Of a stretch of 64,000 nucleotides of DNA, positions 42,214 to 52,800 are shown one piece after another. The stretch spans positions 62,001-126,000 of the forward strand of contig NZ_JACWFH010000024.1 of the NCBI RefSeq assembly GCF_019749255.1, given 5' to 3'. The DNA comes from Mesobacillus maritimus (lineage in GTDB: Bacteria; Bacillota; Bacilli; Bacillales; Cytobacillaceae). A program made the position numbers and the translations under genes. The notes beneath the pieces were generated by a model. That model made no database searches. It was not told where the DNA came from and saw only the letters and a program-made list of their open reading frames with translations. Each line of letters begins with the position of its first letter. Within the stretch, counting starts at the first letter, position 1.

Positions 42214-43884
42214 ATGAAGCAACCATGGTGGAAACAATCTGTTGTGTATCAAATTTACCCGAAAAGTTTTAATGATAGTACTGGTAGTGGTGTAGGTGAC
42301 TTACAAGGAATCATTGAGAAACTAGATTATTTGAAAACACTTGGAGTAGACGTTATTTGGCTAACACCTGTCTATCAATCACCACAGCGTGATAATGGCT
42401 ATGATATTAGTGATTATTATCGTATTCATAAAGAGTACGGAACGATGGCAGATTTTCAAGAGTTGCTTGAAAAGGCGCATGATCGTGGAATTAAGGTAAT
42501 CATGGACCTTGTGGTCAACCATACGTCGACGGAGCATAAATGGTTTAAAGAAGCGGCAACTTCAAAGGATAATCCATATCGGGATTATTATATTTGGAAA
42601 GATGAGCCGAATAACTGGGTGTCGAAATTCGGGGGCTCTGCTTGGAAGTACGATGAAAAAACACAACAATATTATCTTCATCTTTTTGATGAAACACAAG
42701 CAGATTTGAACTGGGAAAATGAAAAGGTACGTCAAGAAGTCTATGAAATGATGCATTATTGGTTCAAGCAAGGCATCGATGGATTCCGTTTAGATGTGAT
42801 TAATTTAATTTCGAAGGACCAAAGCTTTGCTGATGATGATGGCAGCACAATCCCTGCCGATGGACGGAAATTTTACACCGATGGACCGCGTGTTCATGAA
42901 TTTTTACAGGAAATGAATAACGAAGTATTATCACAATACGAAAGCCTGACAGTGGGCGAGATGTCGTCAACGAGTCTTGAAAACTGTATCAAATATAGCA
43001 ATCCTGAGCGAAAAGAATTAAGTATGACCTTTAATTTCCACCATTTAAAAGTAGACTATCCCAATGGTGAGAAATGGGCACTGGCGGATTTTGATTTTTA
43101 CGCGTTAAAGAAGATTTTGTCTACCTGGCAAACAGAAATGTACAAAGGTGGTGGCTGGAATGCCCTATTCTGGTGCAATCATGATCAACCGCGAATTGTT
43201 TCTCGCTTTGGAGATGATGAGAAGTATCATAAGCAGTCTGCGAAAATGCTTGCAACGACCATCCATATGATGCAGGGGACTCCATATATCTATCAGGGCG
43301 AAGAATTTGGGATGACCAATCCTAAATTCAATCAAATTGACCAGTATCGTGATGTGGAGACATTAAATTATTATCAAATTATGAAGGAAAATGGTAAGTC
43401 TGAGGAGGAAATTCTTTCGATCTTGAAAGAAAAATCCCGAGATAATTCGCGGACTCCTGTGCAGTGGAGTGATGAGCCCCAAGCAGGGTTTACGACAGGC
43501 ACCCCGTGGATACCTGTTGCCAACAATTATCCTACTATCAATGCCAAACAGGCGCTAGAGGACAAAGATTCTATTTTTTATCATTATCAAAGGTTGATTC
43601 AGCTTCGTAAACAATACCGCATTATTACAGATGGGGAGTATCGTTTAGTAGCAGAAAACCATCCAGAACTTTTTGTATATGAACGAATTTTAGATAATGA
43701 AAAGTTACTTGTCATTAATAATTTTTATGGAAAAACAGCGCAACTTTCATTCCCAATTGAGGATGTCGAGGGCTATGAGATCGAGTTGCTTTTAACCAAT
43801 GGCGATAAAGATACAGAATTGTTGGCAGAAATGGAAGTTTCTCCATATGAGTCGCTGGTGTATTTGTTAACAAAAAAACAATAA
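42214..43884 (+). CDS. treA: Alpha,alpha-phosphotrehalase (GH13)
   Basis: A 556-residue GH13 enzyme. VDVIWLTPVYQSPQRDNGYDISDY, VMDLVVNHTS, GIDGFRLDVINLIS (catalytic Asp), LTVGEMSSTS (catalytic Glu) and ALFWCNHDQPRIVSRFG (third Asp) are the conserved regions. It hydrolyses trehalose-6-phosphate to glucose and glucose-6-phosphate. Context between treP and treR distinguishes it from oligo-1,6-glucosidase. The RBS is GTAGGAG. Confidence 0.95.
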   Translation: MKQPWWKQSVVYQIYPKSFNDSTGSGVGDLQGIIEKLDYLKTLGVDVIWLTPVYQSPQRDNGYDISDYYRIHKEYGTMADFQELLEKAHDRGIKVIMDLVVNHTSTEHKWFKEAATSKDNPYRDYYIWKDEPNNWVSKFGGSAWKYDEKTQQYYLHLFDETQADLNWENEKVRQEVYEMMHYWFKQGIDGFRLDVINLISKDQSFADDDGSTIPADGRKFYTDGPRVHEFLQEMNNEVLSQYESLTVGEMSSTSLENCIKYSNPERKELSMTFNFHHLKVDYPNGEKWALADFDFYALKKILSTWQTEMYKGGGWNALFWCNHDQPRIVSRFGDDEKYHKQSAKMLATTIHMMQGTPYIYQGEEFGMTNPKFNQIDQYRDVETLNYYQIMKENGKSEEEILSILKEKSRDNSRTPVQWSDEPQAGFTTGTPWIPVANNYPTINAKQALEDKDSIFYHYQRLIQLRKQYRIITDGEYRLVAENHPELFVYERILDNEKLLVINNFYGKTAQLSFPIEDVEGYEIELLLTNGDKDTELLAEMEVSPYESLVYLLTKKQ

Positions 43885-43941
43885 GTCATTCTTTCCAGAG
43901 TACTAAACATGCAGGTATAATGAAATTGGTGATAAACATTG

Positions 43942-44652
43942 GTGAAAAACAAATTCATAAAAATAAAAGAAGAACTTGGAGAGTTAATTCGAAATGGTCA
44001 AATGGAAGCAGGATCTTTGCTGCCATCGGAAAATGACTTAGCCGAGAGATATTCCGCTTCAAGAGAAACGATTCGGAAAGCACTTAATTTGTTGTCCGAA
44101 GAAGGTTATATTCATAAGGTGCAAGGTAAAGGTTCGATTGTGCTGGATGTATCAAAGTTTGACTTTCCAATATCGGGTTTGGTTAGCTTTAAAGAAATTA
44201 GCAAAAAGATGGGACATCGTGCCAAAACATTCGTGGAAGAATTTGAAAAAATATCTCCGACTGCAGAGACAAAAAAGAAAATGAGGCTCGAGAGCAATGA
44301 AGCAGTGTGGAAAATTTATCGCGTTCGCGAGATTGATGGCGAGAAAATTATTTTAGATAAAGATCTACTCGTTGAAAAATATGCTCCTGAGTTAACAAAA
44401 AAAATCTGCCAAGACTCTATTTATGAATACCTTGAAGGAGAACTTGGGTTAACAATTTCTTTTGCTAAAAAAGAGATTACAATGGAAATACCTACAGAGG
44501 AAGATCGTCGTTATTTGGACCTTGAAGGGTTCCAATACATCGTCGTGGTCAAAAACTTTGTTTACCTAGACGATGCTAGTATGTTCCAATACACCGAATC
44601 GCGCCATCGTCCAGATAAATTCCGGTTTGTTGACTTTGCTCGAAGGAAATAA
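43942..44652 (+). CDS. treR: Trehalose operon repressor TreR (GntR family)
   Basis: About 236 residues. The N-terminal GntR winged helix reads LLPSENDLAERYSASRETIRKALNLL. The UTRA effector-binding domain follows (VWKIYRVREIDGEKIILDKDLLV and CQDSIYEYLEGELGLTISFAKKEI). TreR binds the TTGTATATACAA operators found upstream and is released by trehalose-6-phosphate. GTG 43942 or TTG 43939 can start it, both near GGTGAT. It is last gene of the operon, ending at a terminator. Confidence 0.93.
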   Translation: MKNKFIKIKEELGELIRNGQMEAGSLLPSENDLAERYSASRETIRKALNLLSEEGYIHKVQGKGSIVLDVSKFDFPISGLVSFKEISKKMGHRAKTFVEEFEKISPTAETKKKMRLESNEAVWKIYRVREIDGEKIILDKDLLVEKYAPELTKKICQDSIYEYLEGELGLTISFAKKEITMEIPTEEDRRYLDLEGFQYIVVVKNFVYLDDASMFQYTESRHRPDKFRFVDFARRK

Positions 44653-44714
44653 ACAAGCTTCTGGAGAATCTTTCTATCCTTTTTACGAGATCATATGAAA
44701 GAATATTAAATATC

Positions 44715-44745
44715 ATCCACCTGTAACGTGCAGGTGGATTTTTTT
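44715..44745 (+). terminator. Rho-independent terminator of the tre operon
   Basis: ATCCACCTG and CAGGTGGAT with a seven-base loop and a T-run. Confidence 0.9.
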
Positions 44746-44803
44746 ATGCATAAAGAAGAAATAATCCTAAGGTGATAATTATAAGCAGGATGAGGATAAA
44801 AGG

Positions 44804-44916
44804 ATGTATAATAAAAGAAATGGAATCGTTTGGCTGGATTTGGCTATGAAGGTACATGCCAGTTTATTGCCATCTTTATTGCAGTTAAACTCCTATTAGA
44901 TGAACTAGAGCACTGA
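44804..44916 (+). pseudogene. Possible frameshifted YjcZ-like short sporulation protein
   Basis: ATG 44804 reads MYNKRNGIVW in one frame. The adjacent frame gives AGFGYEGTCQFIAIFIAVKLLL and ends at 44916. The second part resembles the short hydrophobic YjcZ/CotJ-type peptides common in Bacillus. One frameshift near 44832 would join them. An alternative is a short peptide from TTG 44830, but its site is weak. Confidence 0.4.
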
Positions 44917-45022
44917 ATATACTTATTAGAACGCTTTAATACATAAAAGTGAATCTTCAATGGATTTTGGAATTCAATCGAGTATTGACTATCGATATAT
45001 GTGAAATGAAAGGAAGATGATT

Positions 45023-45682
45023 TTGAAGCTAGCTATTTTTGATTTTGATGGGACATTATTTCCTGATGAGACGTTTCCTCTGTTAATGAATCATTTAAAA
45101 ACACATCCTAGTTACCAACAAAATTACCGGCAATTTATCGCAGGGTTAATTCCGGTTTATGCAGCATACAAATGTAAGCTTTGTCCGGAAAAGAAGATGA
45201 AAGAATATTCAATGAGACTTTACCTTGCTTCTCTTAAGTCAACTTCTAAAGAAGAGATGAATCAATTTTTTTATGAATTAGGAGATACGATGAGCTCAAG
45301 GCTAAGTGATACGGTTGTCCAAAGATTGGAGCAACACAGAAAAGAGGGCTATTATCTTATGCTTGTTTCTGGGGCATTTGAACCGCTTCTGCACTCAGTT
45401 ACGAAAAATATCCATTTCGATAAGATTATTGGTACAAGTATTCCGTACAATCTTCAACAGGATAAACGAGCTCGCATTGATCCGATTCAAGGATACCGAA
45501 AGAAAGAAGTTGTTCGGGAACAATTTTCGAACATGGATGTGGATTGGAACAATAGTTACGCGTATGGAGATAGTTATTCAGATTTAGATGTATTGGAGCT
45601 AGTAGGAAATCCAGTTGCTGTGAAACCAGATTCTCGACTTTCGGAAGTGGCAAATGATAGAAAATGGGAAATGATGGTGTGA
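45023..45682 (+). CDS. HAD-superfamily phosphatase, SerB-like class
   Basis: About 219 residues. Motif I is IFDFDGTLFPDE, motif II is MLVSGAFEPLL, and motif III/IV is YAYGDSYSDLDVLELVG, the pattern of HAD-IB hydrolases. A helical cap lies between motifs I and II. The substrate is unknown, with phosphoserine or another small phosphoester possible. TTG 45023 is nine bases from AAAGGA; ATG 45017 is too close. Confidence 0.85.
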   Translation: MKLAIFDFDGTLFPDETFPLLMNHLKTHPSYQQNYRQFIAGLIPVYAAYKCKLCPEKKMKEYSMRLYLASLKSTSKEEMNQFFYELGDTMSSRLSDTVVQRLEQHRKEGYYLMLVSGAFEPLLHSVTKNIHFDKIIGTSIPYNLQQDKRARIDPIQGYRKKEVVREQFSNMDVDWNNSYAYGDSYSDLDVLELVGNPVAVKPDSRLSEVANDRKWEMMV

Positions 45683-45810
45683 TGGGAATATGCCCTTTAT
45701 AAGGGTGGATGCTTTGTGTAGTTTTTAAGGCGCTTTTGTCTAACTTAAAATGGAATAACCAGCGAGATAAAGAGAACCCTAAAAAAAAGAACTACATAAG
45801 GAGAATGAAG

Positions 45811-46038
45811 ATGAATTCTTACGAAATCACTGATATGATAATTGACGACGGTTTTGATGGAGAAGAATACGTTACAACCGATTTCACTCATCAAAATCGC
45901 CATTATAGCATCACATTTAAAAAAGCTGATTTAGAAGTCATGAATAGCTGGATGTTTATGGATGAAACATCACTGCCTGCTAACTTATCTGATGATGTAA
46001 TCAATTTGATCAGAGCAGAGGTTGAACGAAAAATTTAA
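45811..46038 (+). CDS. Small acidic hypothetical protein
   Basis: A 75-residue protein, MNSYEITDMIIDDGFDGEEY at the N-terminus, with a TTDFTHQNRHYSITFKKADLEVMN strand-rich centre. AAGGAG is seven bases before ATG 45811. The frame is open upstream, but other starts lack a site. A terminator follows. Function unknown. Confidence 0.65.
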   Translation: MNSYEITDMIIDDGFDGEEYVTTDFTHQNRHYSITFKKADLEVMNSWMFMDETSLPANLSDDVINLIRAEVERKI

Positions 46039-46065
46039 TTGTGAACAACTAGATTTTTGACACAG

Positions 46066-46094
46066 AAAGGACCCCAATTTTGCGGTCCTTTTTT
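46066..46094 (+). terminator. Rho-independent terminator
   Basis: AAAGGACC (46066-46073) and GGTCCTTT (46084-46091) with T-run. Confidence 0.85.
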
Positions 46095-46311
46095 GGTCAT
46101 AACAAACAGTTGAGAAAAAATTTGTCCTGTTAGTCTCTTCTTCTATTTAACTCATAATAATTGTATAATTATATCTAATAAAAGAGTAATTTGCTAAGCT
46201 TATAGTGGCTTGAGGGGTTAACCTAAGCCATAGTACATATTAACGACACTTTCATACTCTATTTCAAATAGGAAATAGTCTCTTATATTTAAACAAGGAC
46301 GGAGTTTTCAT

Positions 46312-49300
46312 ATGGATGCTAAAACAATCACTGCCCTAATAGATGAAAATTCAGGCTCGCACCAACTGCTTAAAACGATTTTAGAATGTCCTGAATTAGC
46401 GATTTGGTATAGAGATTTAGAAAAGGATATTTTGTGGGTAACAAAGGGGATAGTTTCCATATGTGGTTATACACAGGAGGAGTTTATTACAAATCCGAAG
46501 TTATGGTCGACTTCCATTAGTCCTGAGGATCAGGATACTGTTGAAGAGGCAATGAATCAGCTAAAATTAGGAAAAGCCGCAGCTGTTGAATATAAGATTA
46601 TTCGACCAGATGGTGGGGTTAGGTGGATAGAGAATCGTGCCACTCCTGTTTTTAATAATCTTGGAAGTGTAATAGCGTTAACAGGGACTGTTCATGACAT
46701 TACTGCACAAAAAGAGGAAATAATCAGGCTCCAAAACCAACTCAATGAGGTACAGGCTTGGGATAATACCTTCAAAGAAGGTTGCATGGATGTAGCCCAA
46801 TCTGAGAGAACAGTAATTCATCCGAATAAAAGTATTGACATCCTATTAGACGACCAATTCTATCAACTTTTATGTTCTGAATTAACTAGGGTCAGGGAAA
46901 ATAGCCAAAATTTAGCTGTTCTATTTATGGACCTTGACCGATTTAAAGCAATTAATGATACACTCGGTCACACGACAGGGGATCAATTACTAGAAATCGT
47001 TGTGAAACGGATACGGGAATCCTTGTTGGGAAATGATTTCTTCTTTAAGCAAAATGGAGATAAATTCATTATTGTTTTAAAAAACGCAAACCGTGAAATA
47101 GCTTCTAATGTATGTAGGAGAGTCCTTAATGATCTTGAGGCACCATTCAAAGTTTTAAATTACGAACTTTTTACCTCCTTAAGTATCGGAATTAGTGTCT
47201 TTCCGGAAGATGGCGATACAGTTGAAGCGTTATTGAAACTGGCTGATTTCGCATTGTATCAAGCAAAAAAACAAGGGAAAAACAATTTCAAATTTTACTC
47301 TTCCAAAGATCTAGAACCCCAGATGAATCCTATCAAATTGGAAATGGACCTTCATAAGGCGATGCAACATGAAGAGTTTGTCCTTCATTATCAACCAAAG
47401 GTGAGTTTAAAAACGGGTAAAATAGTTGGCGTTGAAGCTCTGCTTCGTTGGAATCACCCTGAGTTAGGAATCGTTTCACCAGGGACGTTTATTCCGATTG
47501 CGGAAGAAACAGGATTAATCATTCCGATTGGGGAATGGGTACTCTATCACGCGTGTAGACAAAACAAAGAATGGCAACAAAAAGGATTTAACACAACTGT
47601 TTCTGTTAATGTTTCTGCCAGACAGTTTACTCAGTCTAATTTCGACGAAACCGTATCTAGAATACTGCTAGAAACAAAGTTAAATCCGCAAGCTTTAGAG
47701 CTTGAGATTTCTGATAGTATGACAGCAAATATTGAACGGACAATTATTACGTTACAAAATTTGAAAAAGCTTGGTGTTCGAATTAGTATTGATGATTTTG
47801 GCACAGGTTTTAGCTCGTTAAACTATTTACAAAGGTTTCCGATTGATAACCTAAAGATTGACCATTCCTTAATCCATAGAATGGAAAGCAATTTAAATGA
47901 TAAAACAATTGTCACAACCATTATCTCAATGGCACATAATTTAAACCTGAATGTGGTGGCTGAAGGAATTCAAACAAAAGAACAACTCATCTATTTACAA
48001 CAACATCTTTGTGATGAGGGACAAGGCTATTTCTTTACGAAACCAATGTCAGCAAATAAAATATTAAACTCAGTTTTCGAAATTGAAAATGTCGTGAAAG
48101 ATTTCGGGTTACCTCAAGATGTAAATGAACGGATGTGGGCGGAAGAATTAGTCCGCTTAGCACGAAAGGAATTAAATGAAACGATTCATTTACAGCAAGG
48201 AATGATTTATAAATACAAAAAAATAAATGGTCAATTTATCCATACTTTATGTGATGGCGAGTTATTATATCGTATGGGCCTCATTCCAAATCTTGTAGTA
48301 GGAAAACAATTATCTGATTTTCTTCCAGAAAAGATGGTCAATGAAAAGCTGGTCTACTATGAAAGAGCATGGAATGGGGAAGAAAATGTTACCTATGAAG
48401 AAGAGATTAATGGGATCCACTATCTTGCTGCTTTGAGCCCAATTAAACGCGGGGGAGAAGTCGTTGAGGTTATTGCTTCATGTATTGATATCACTGACCG
48501 AAAAAAGGCAGAAAGAGCCTTGCTTGAAAGTGAAAATAAATATCGGTTGATTGCTGAAAATATGACCGATTTACTAATCTTGTTTGATATTAACGGGTAT
48601 GGAATTTATGCATCTCCATCACATGAAACAGTACTCGGATATCCTCCGGAGTATTTTGAAGGAAGCAACACTTATACTCTTATTCATCAAGAAGACGCAG
48701 CCCTAGCAATGATGCAATTTGAAAAAATCATCACAAGTAAATCTCCAACGAAAATGGAAATGAGACTGTCACATGCAAATGGCGAGTGGAAATTACTTGA
48801 ATGTACAGGAACACCCGTTATCAATGAAAATGGCAATGTAGAACATATTATGGTGGTTGCAAAGGATATTACAGAGAAAAGAAGGGCAGAAGAACTTTTA
48901 TGGAATTCAGAGAAATTATCTCTTGTAGGTGAGTTAGCTGCTGGTGTTGCCCATGAAATAAGAAATCCAATTACTGCGATAAAAGGGTTCATTCAATTAT
49001 TCCAACAAGGACTAATAAGAGAGGAATACTTTGATATTATCCTATCAGAATTTGACCGAATAGAAGGAATCATTAAGGAATTTCTTTCACTTGCAAAACC
49101 ACAGGAAATTCAGTCTAAATCTGTAAATATTCCTACCTTAGTTAAAGAGGTCGAAACCCTTATCAAATCAGAGGCGCATCTGAAAAATATTGAATTCACT
49201 ATTGAGTTACAACAAGATATTCCAGAAATCATGTGTGACGCAAATCAAATCAAACAAGTGTTATTAAACTTATGTAAAAATAGCATGGAAGCCATTGACC

Positions 49301-49560
49301 TAGCTAGGAAGGGGTTAATTAAAATTACAGTACTAGTCGAAAAAGAGGAGCTTGTTATTAACGTCATAGACAACGGAATTGGCATTAGTGAAGACCGTCT
49401 AAAAAGGCTAGGAGAACCTTTCTATAGCAATAAAGAAAAAGGTACTGGGTTAGGTTTAATGCTCTGCTTTAGGATAATAAGACAGCATAATGGGAGCCTT
49501 ACATTCTATAGCAAAGAGAACGTAGGAACAACATCCCAAGTGAGGTTACCACTAACGTAA
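46312..49560 (+). CDS. PAS-GGDEF-EAL-PAS-PAS-histidine kinase hybrid
   Basis: A 1082-residue protein with no clear transmembrane segment. Order: PAS-PAC (about 20-140), GGDEF-type domain (about 180-335) with signature NGDKF at 248-252 in place of GGDEF, EAL domain (about 345-590) with EALLRW at 375-380 and DDFGTGFSSL, PAS (about 635-735), PAS-PAC (about 740-865), then HisKA with His881 in ELAAGVAHEIRNP and an HATPase with N box NLCKNSMEA, DNGIGIS and GTGLGLMLC. The cyclase half looks inactive while the EAL and kinase look intact. It may link cyclic di-GMP breakdown to phosphorelay signalling. No response regulator gene is adjacent. Confidence 0.93.
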   Translation: MDAKTITALIDENSGSHQLLKTILECPELAIWYRDLEKDILWVTKGIVSICGYTQEEFITNPKLWSTSISPEDQDTVEEAMNQLKLGKAAAVEYKIIRPDGGVRWIENRATPVFNNLGSVIALTGTVHDITAQKEEIIRLQNQLNEVQAWDNTFKEGCMDVAQSERTVIHPNKSIDILLDDQFYQLLCSELTRVRENSQNLAVLFMDLDRFKAINDTLGHTTGDQLLEIVVKRIRESLLGNDFFFKQNGDKFIIVLKNANREIASNVCRRVLNDLEAPFKVLNYELFTSLSIGISVFPEDGDTVEALLKLADFALYQAKKQGKNNFKFYSSKDLEPQMNPIKLEMDLHKAMQHEEFVLHYQPKVSLKTGKIVGVEALLRWNHPELGIVSPGTFIPIAEETGLIIPIGEWVLYHACRQNKEWQQKGFNTTVSVNVSARQFTQSNFDETVSRILLETKLNPQALELEISDSMTANIERTIITLQNLKKLGVRISIDDFGTGFSSLNYLQRFPIDNLKIDHSLIHRMESNLNDKTIVTTIISMAHNLNLNVVAEGIQTKEQLIYLQQHLCDEGQGYFFTKPMSANKILNSVFEIENVVKDFGLPQDVNERMWAEELVRLARKELNETIHLQQGMIYKYKKINGQFIHTLCDGELLYRMGLIPNLVVGKQLSDFLPEKMVNEKLVYYERAWNGEENVTYEEEINGIHYLAALSPIKRGGEVVEVIASCIDITDRKKAERALLESENKYRLIAENMTDLLILFDINGYGIYASPSHETVLGYPPEYFEGSNTYTLIHQEDAALAMMQFEKIITSKSPTKMEMRLSHANGEWKLLECTGTPVINENGNVEHIMVVAKDITEKRRAEELLWNSEKLSLVGELAAGVAHEIRNPITAIKGFIQLFQQGLIREEYFDIILSEFDRIEGIIKEFLSLAKPQEIQSKSVNIPTLVKEVETLIKSEAHLKNIEFTIELQQDIPEIMCDANQIKQVLLNLCKNSMEAIDLARKGLIKITVLVEKEELVINVIDNGIGISEDRLKRLGEPFYSNKEKGTGLGLMLCFRIIRQHNGSLTFYSKENVGTTSQVRLPLT

Positions 49561-49624
49561 GGAGTTGGAGCGGTTTACCTCTGTCCCTTTCAGTTAAAAA
49601 TTGTATACGTATTATTTAAGAAAA

Positions 49625-49670
49625 AGGCCTTCCGTTAAAGCTCAAGCGGAGGGCCTCATTATTTTTATTT
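49625..49670 (+). terminator. Rho-independent terminator
   Basis: AGGCC-TCCG and CGGA-GGCCT arms around 49625-49656, followed by CATTATTTTTATTT. Confidence 0.75.
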
Positions 49671-49881
49671 AGAGAAACCTGCTCGCAATGGACATTTACT
49701 TCCAAGGAAGAGAAAAGGTGACCCTCCCTCAGTTTTATCGATTAGGTCTTAAGGTTCACTCTTTAAAATACATTATAGTCCGATAGATTCATATTTTAAA
49801 TGTTGATAACCTTCGGAAAATAATTCTGCTATATTTATTTTTAGAGCCTACTGATAGGTTCAAAAAAACTTCAAGGGATGG
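49671..49881. other. Gap before the nucleotidase gene
   Basis: About 210 bases without an ORF, presumably holding the promoter of the YfkN-like gene. I see no clear operator. Confidence 0.35.
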
Positions 49882-52800
49882 ATGGAACGAATGAAAAAGA
49901 GAAGTAAATCTAGGGGAAAGAAGATTTTATCTAGTACTCTTGCACTGAGCTTAATCGCTACACCTTTAGTGCCATTCAATGTGCTTGCAGCAAAACCTTC
50001 TGGGGATAAAATCCAATCAGAAGTAGAACTCCGCATCATGGAAACAACAGACATTCATACGAATCTATTAAGCTTTGATTATTACAAGAACGCTGCAGCA
50101 CCAAAACTCGGCCTTGCGAAAACGGCAACTCTTGTAAAAGAAGCGCGTGCAGAAGTTGACAATTCTGTCCTAGTAGACAACGGTGACCTCATTCAGGGAA
50201 CTCCGCTCGGCACATACAAAGCGAAAATTGAGCCGCTTGAAGAGGGAGAAGTCCATCCTGCGATAGAAGCTATGAACATAATGGGATACGACATGGCTAC
50301 TTTAGGGAACCATGAATTCAATTACGGATTAGAGTATCTAGATGAAGTTTATGACGATGCGCATTTCCCATTTGTGAATGCAAACGTTTATGTAGATGAC
50401 CATGACAATGATCCAAACAATGATGTAAATAAATTTTCTCCATATAAAATTGTCAATAAAAAAGTAGTTGATGAAAACGGCAAGACCAATGTCATTAAAA
50501 TTGGCTACATCGGGTTTGTTCCGCCTCAAATCAATGAATGGGACAAGGCCAATCTGGATGGCAAGGTGATTACGAAGAATGTGATCGAGGCTGCTGAAAA
50601 GTATGTACCGCAAATGAAAGCGGCTGGAGCAAATATTGTTATTGCCATGGCTCACTCAGGCTTTAGCGGAAATGAGGAAAATACGGAAGATACCGTATAT
50701 GCATTGAGTAAAGTATCTGGCATCGATGCGATTACTTTCTCTCACACGCATAAAGTATTCCCGGCAAAAGATGATGCTAGCTTAGACGCTTTATTTAAAG
50801 GAGCAGATGGCAAGCCATTACCTGGAGTTGATAATTCAAAAGGAACGATTAATGGCGTGGCAGCGGTTCAAGCTGGGTACGGTGGTGGTGCATTAGGAAT
50901 TATTGACCTTATATTACAAAAGGTAAAAGGAAAATGGTCGGTTTCAAGTTCCCAGTCCTCAACAAGAGCAATCGATTCAGTACAACCAGATGAAGAGATT
51001 GTGAAGGCAGTGACACAAGATCACGAGGCAACAATTGAGTATGTAAATACTCCAATTGGAAAAACAACCGATGATATTTACAGTTATTTCGCGCTTGTTC
51101 AAGATGATCCATCAATCCAGGTGGTAACGAATGCGCAGACATGGTATGTTGAGAAATACATTGCTTTGAACAAGCCAGAACTAAAAGATCTGCCTATTTT
51201 ATCAGTAGGTGCTCCTTTCAAAGCTGGACGTAATGGGGTGGATGAATACACTGAAATTAAAAAAGGTGATTTAACCATTCGCAGTGCGGGTGATTTATAC
51301 CTTTATGACAATACGTTAAAATCGGTGAAAGTAAAGGGATCCGTTGTCAAGGAATGGATTGAGATGACTGCAGGTAAATTCAACACCATTGATCCAAGTA
51401 ATACAGAAGCTCAGGAGTTACTAAACCCTAGCTTCCCGGTTTATAACTTTGATGTTATTGATGGAGTTGAATACCAAATTGATGTGACGAAAGAGCCAAG
51501 ATATGATACAAAAGGAACGCTGATCAATCCAGATTCTAGCCGTGTCGTAAACCTTGAATACAACGGAAAACCTATTGACCCTGAGCAGGAGTTTGTTGTT
51601 GTGACGAATAACTATCGTGCGGGTGGGGGCGGAAACTTCCCTGGGTTAAAAGGTAGTGAGTTAGTCGTTGATTCAGCAGATGAAAACCGTCAAATTTTAA
51701 TGGATTACATTTCTGAAGAAAAAGAAATTACACCGACTGCGGATAACAACTGGTCGATTGCGCCAATCTCTGCGGATGTGAATGTAACGTTTACGACTTC
51801 ACCAAAGGCTGTGGAATATATCGGCGAAGGCAGTCCGTTCTCTTATACTGGGCAAACAGATGCTAATGGTTTTGGAATTTTCAATATCGACCTAAACCGA
51901 GGTGTAAAGGTTCAACTGCTAGGCTTAAATGATTTACACGGGCAGCTCGATACTGTCACAAAGGTAGGGGATGACATTGCTGGTCATATTGAGTACACGG
52001 CTGCTGCATTAAAGCAAGAAGAAGCAACCAATCCTAACACCTTAACGCTTCACGCTGGGGACATGATTGGTGGAAGTCCGTTAATTTCTGCTCTTTTCCA
52101 GGATGAGCCAACCATTGAAATTCTTGAAGAGATTGGTTTTGATGCTGGTACTTTAGGAAATCACGAGTTTGATGAAGGTATTGACGAGTTGAAGCGAATG
52201 ATCAACGGTGGAGAGCATGAAAATGGAACCGATGGGTATGATGGAATGGACTTTCCTCTAGTTGCAGCTAATGCTTATGATACAAGGGACGGTCAGTTGA
52301 TTACCGAACCATATGTCATTTTAGAAACAGGTGAGCAAAAGGTTGGGGTGATTGGTGTCGTTACCCAAGAAACACCTGAGATGATTGTAAGAAAAGGAAA
52401 CGAAACCCTACAAATCACTGATGAAGTAGAGGCAATCAATAAATATACGGCAGAGCTAAAGGAGCAAGGCGTTGAAGCGATTGTCGTACTTGCCCATAAC
52501 CCTGCTGCGCAAACTGGTTACACCGATAAATTCGATGCCAGTACAATTGCTGAACAAATCAACGATGAAGTAGACGTAATTTTTGCGGCTCACAATCACG
52601 TGAGTGTAAACCGTGTGGTGGACAATAAATTAATCGTTCAAGCTTTTTCTTACGGTTCGGCATTCTCAGATGTAGATGTAGAGATTGATCCATTTACCGG
52701 GGATATTTTTAGCAAAACAGCTGAAATTAAAACGGTTTTCCAGAGTGATTATACTCCAGATCCAGCAGTAGTGGATATTATGGATAAGTATGAGTTGAAG

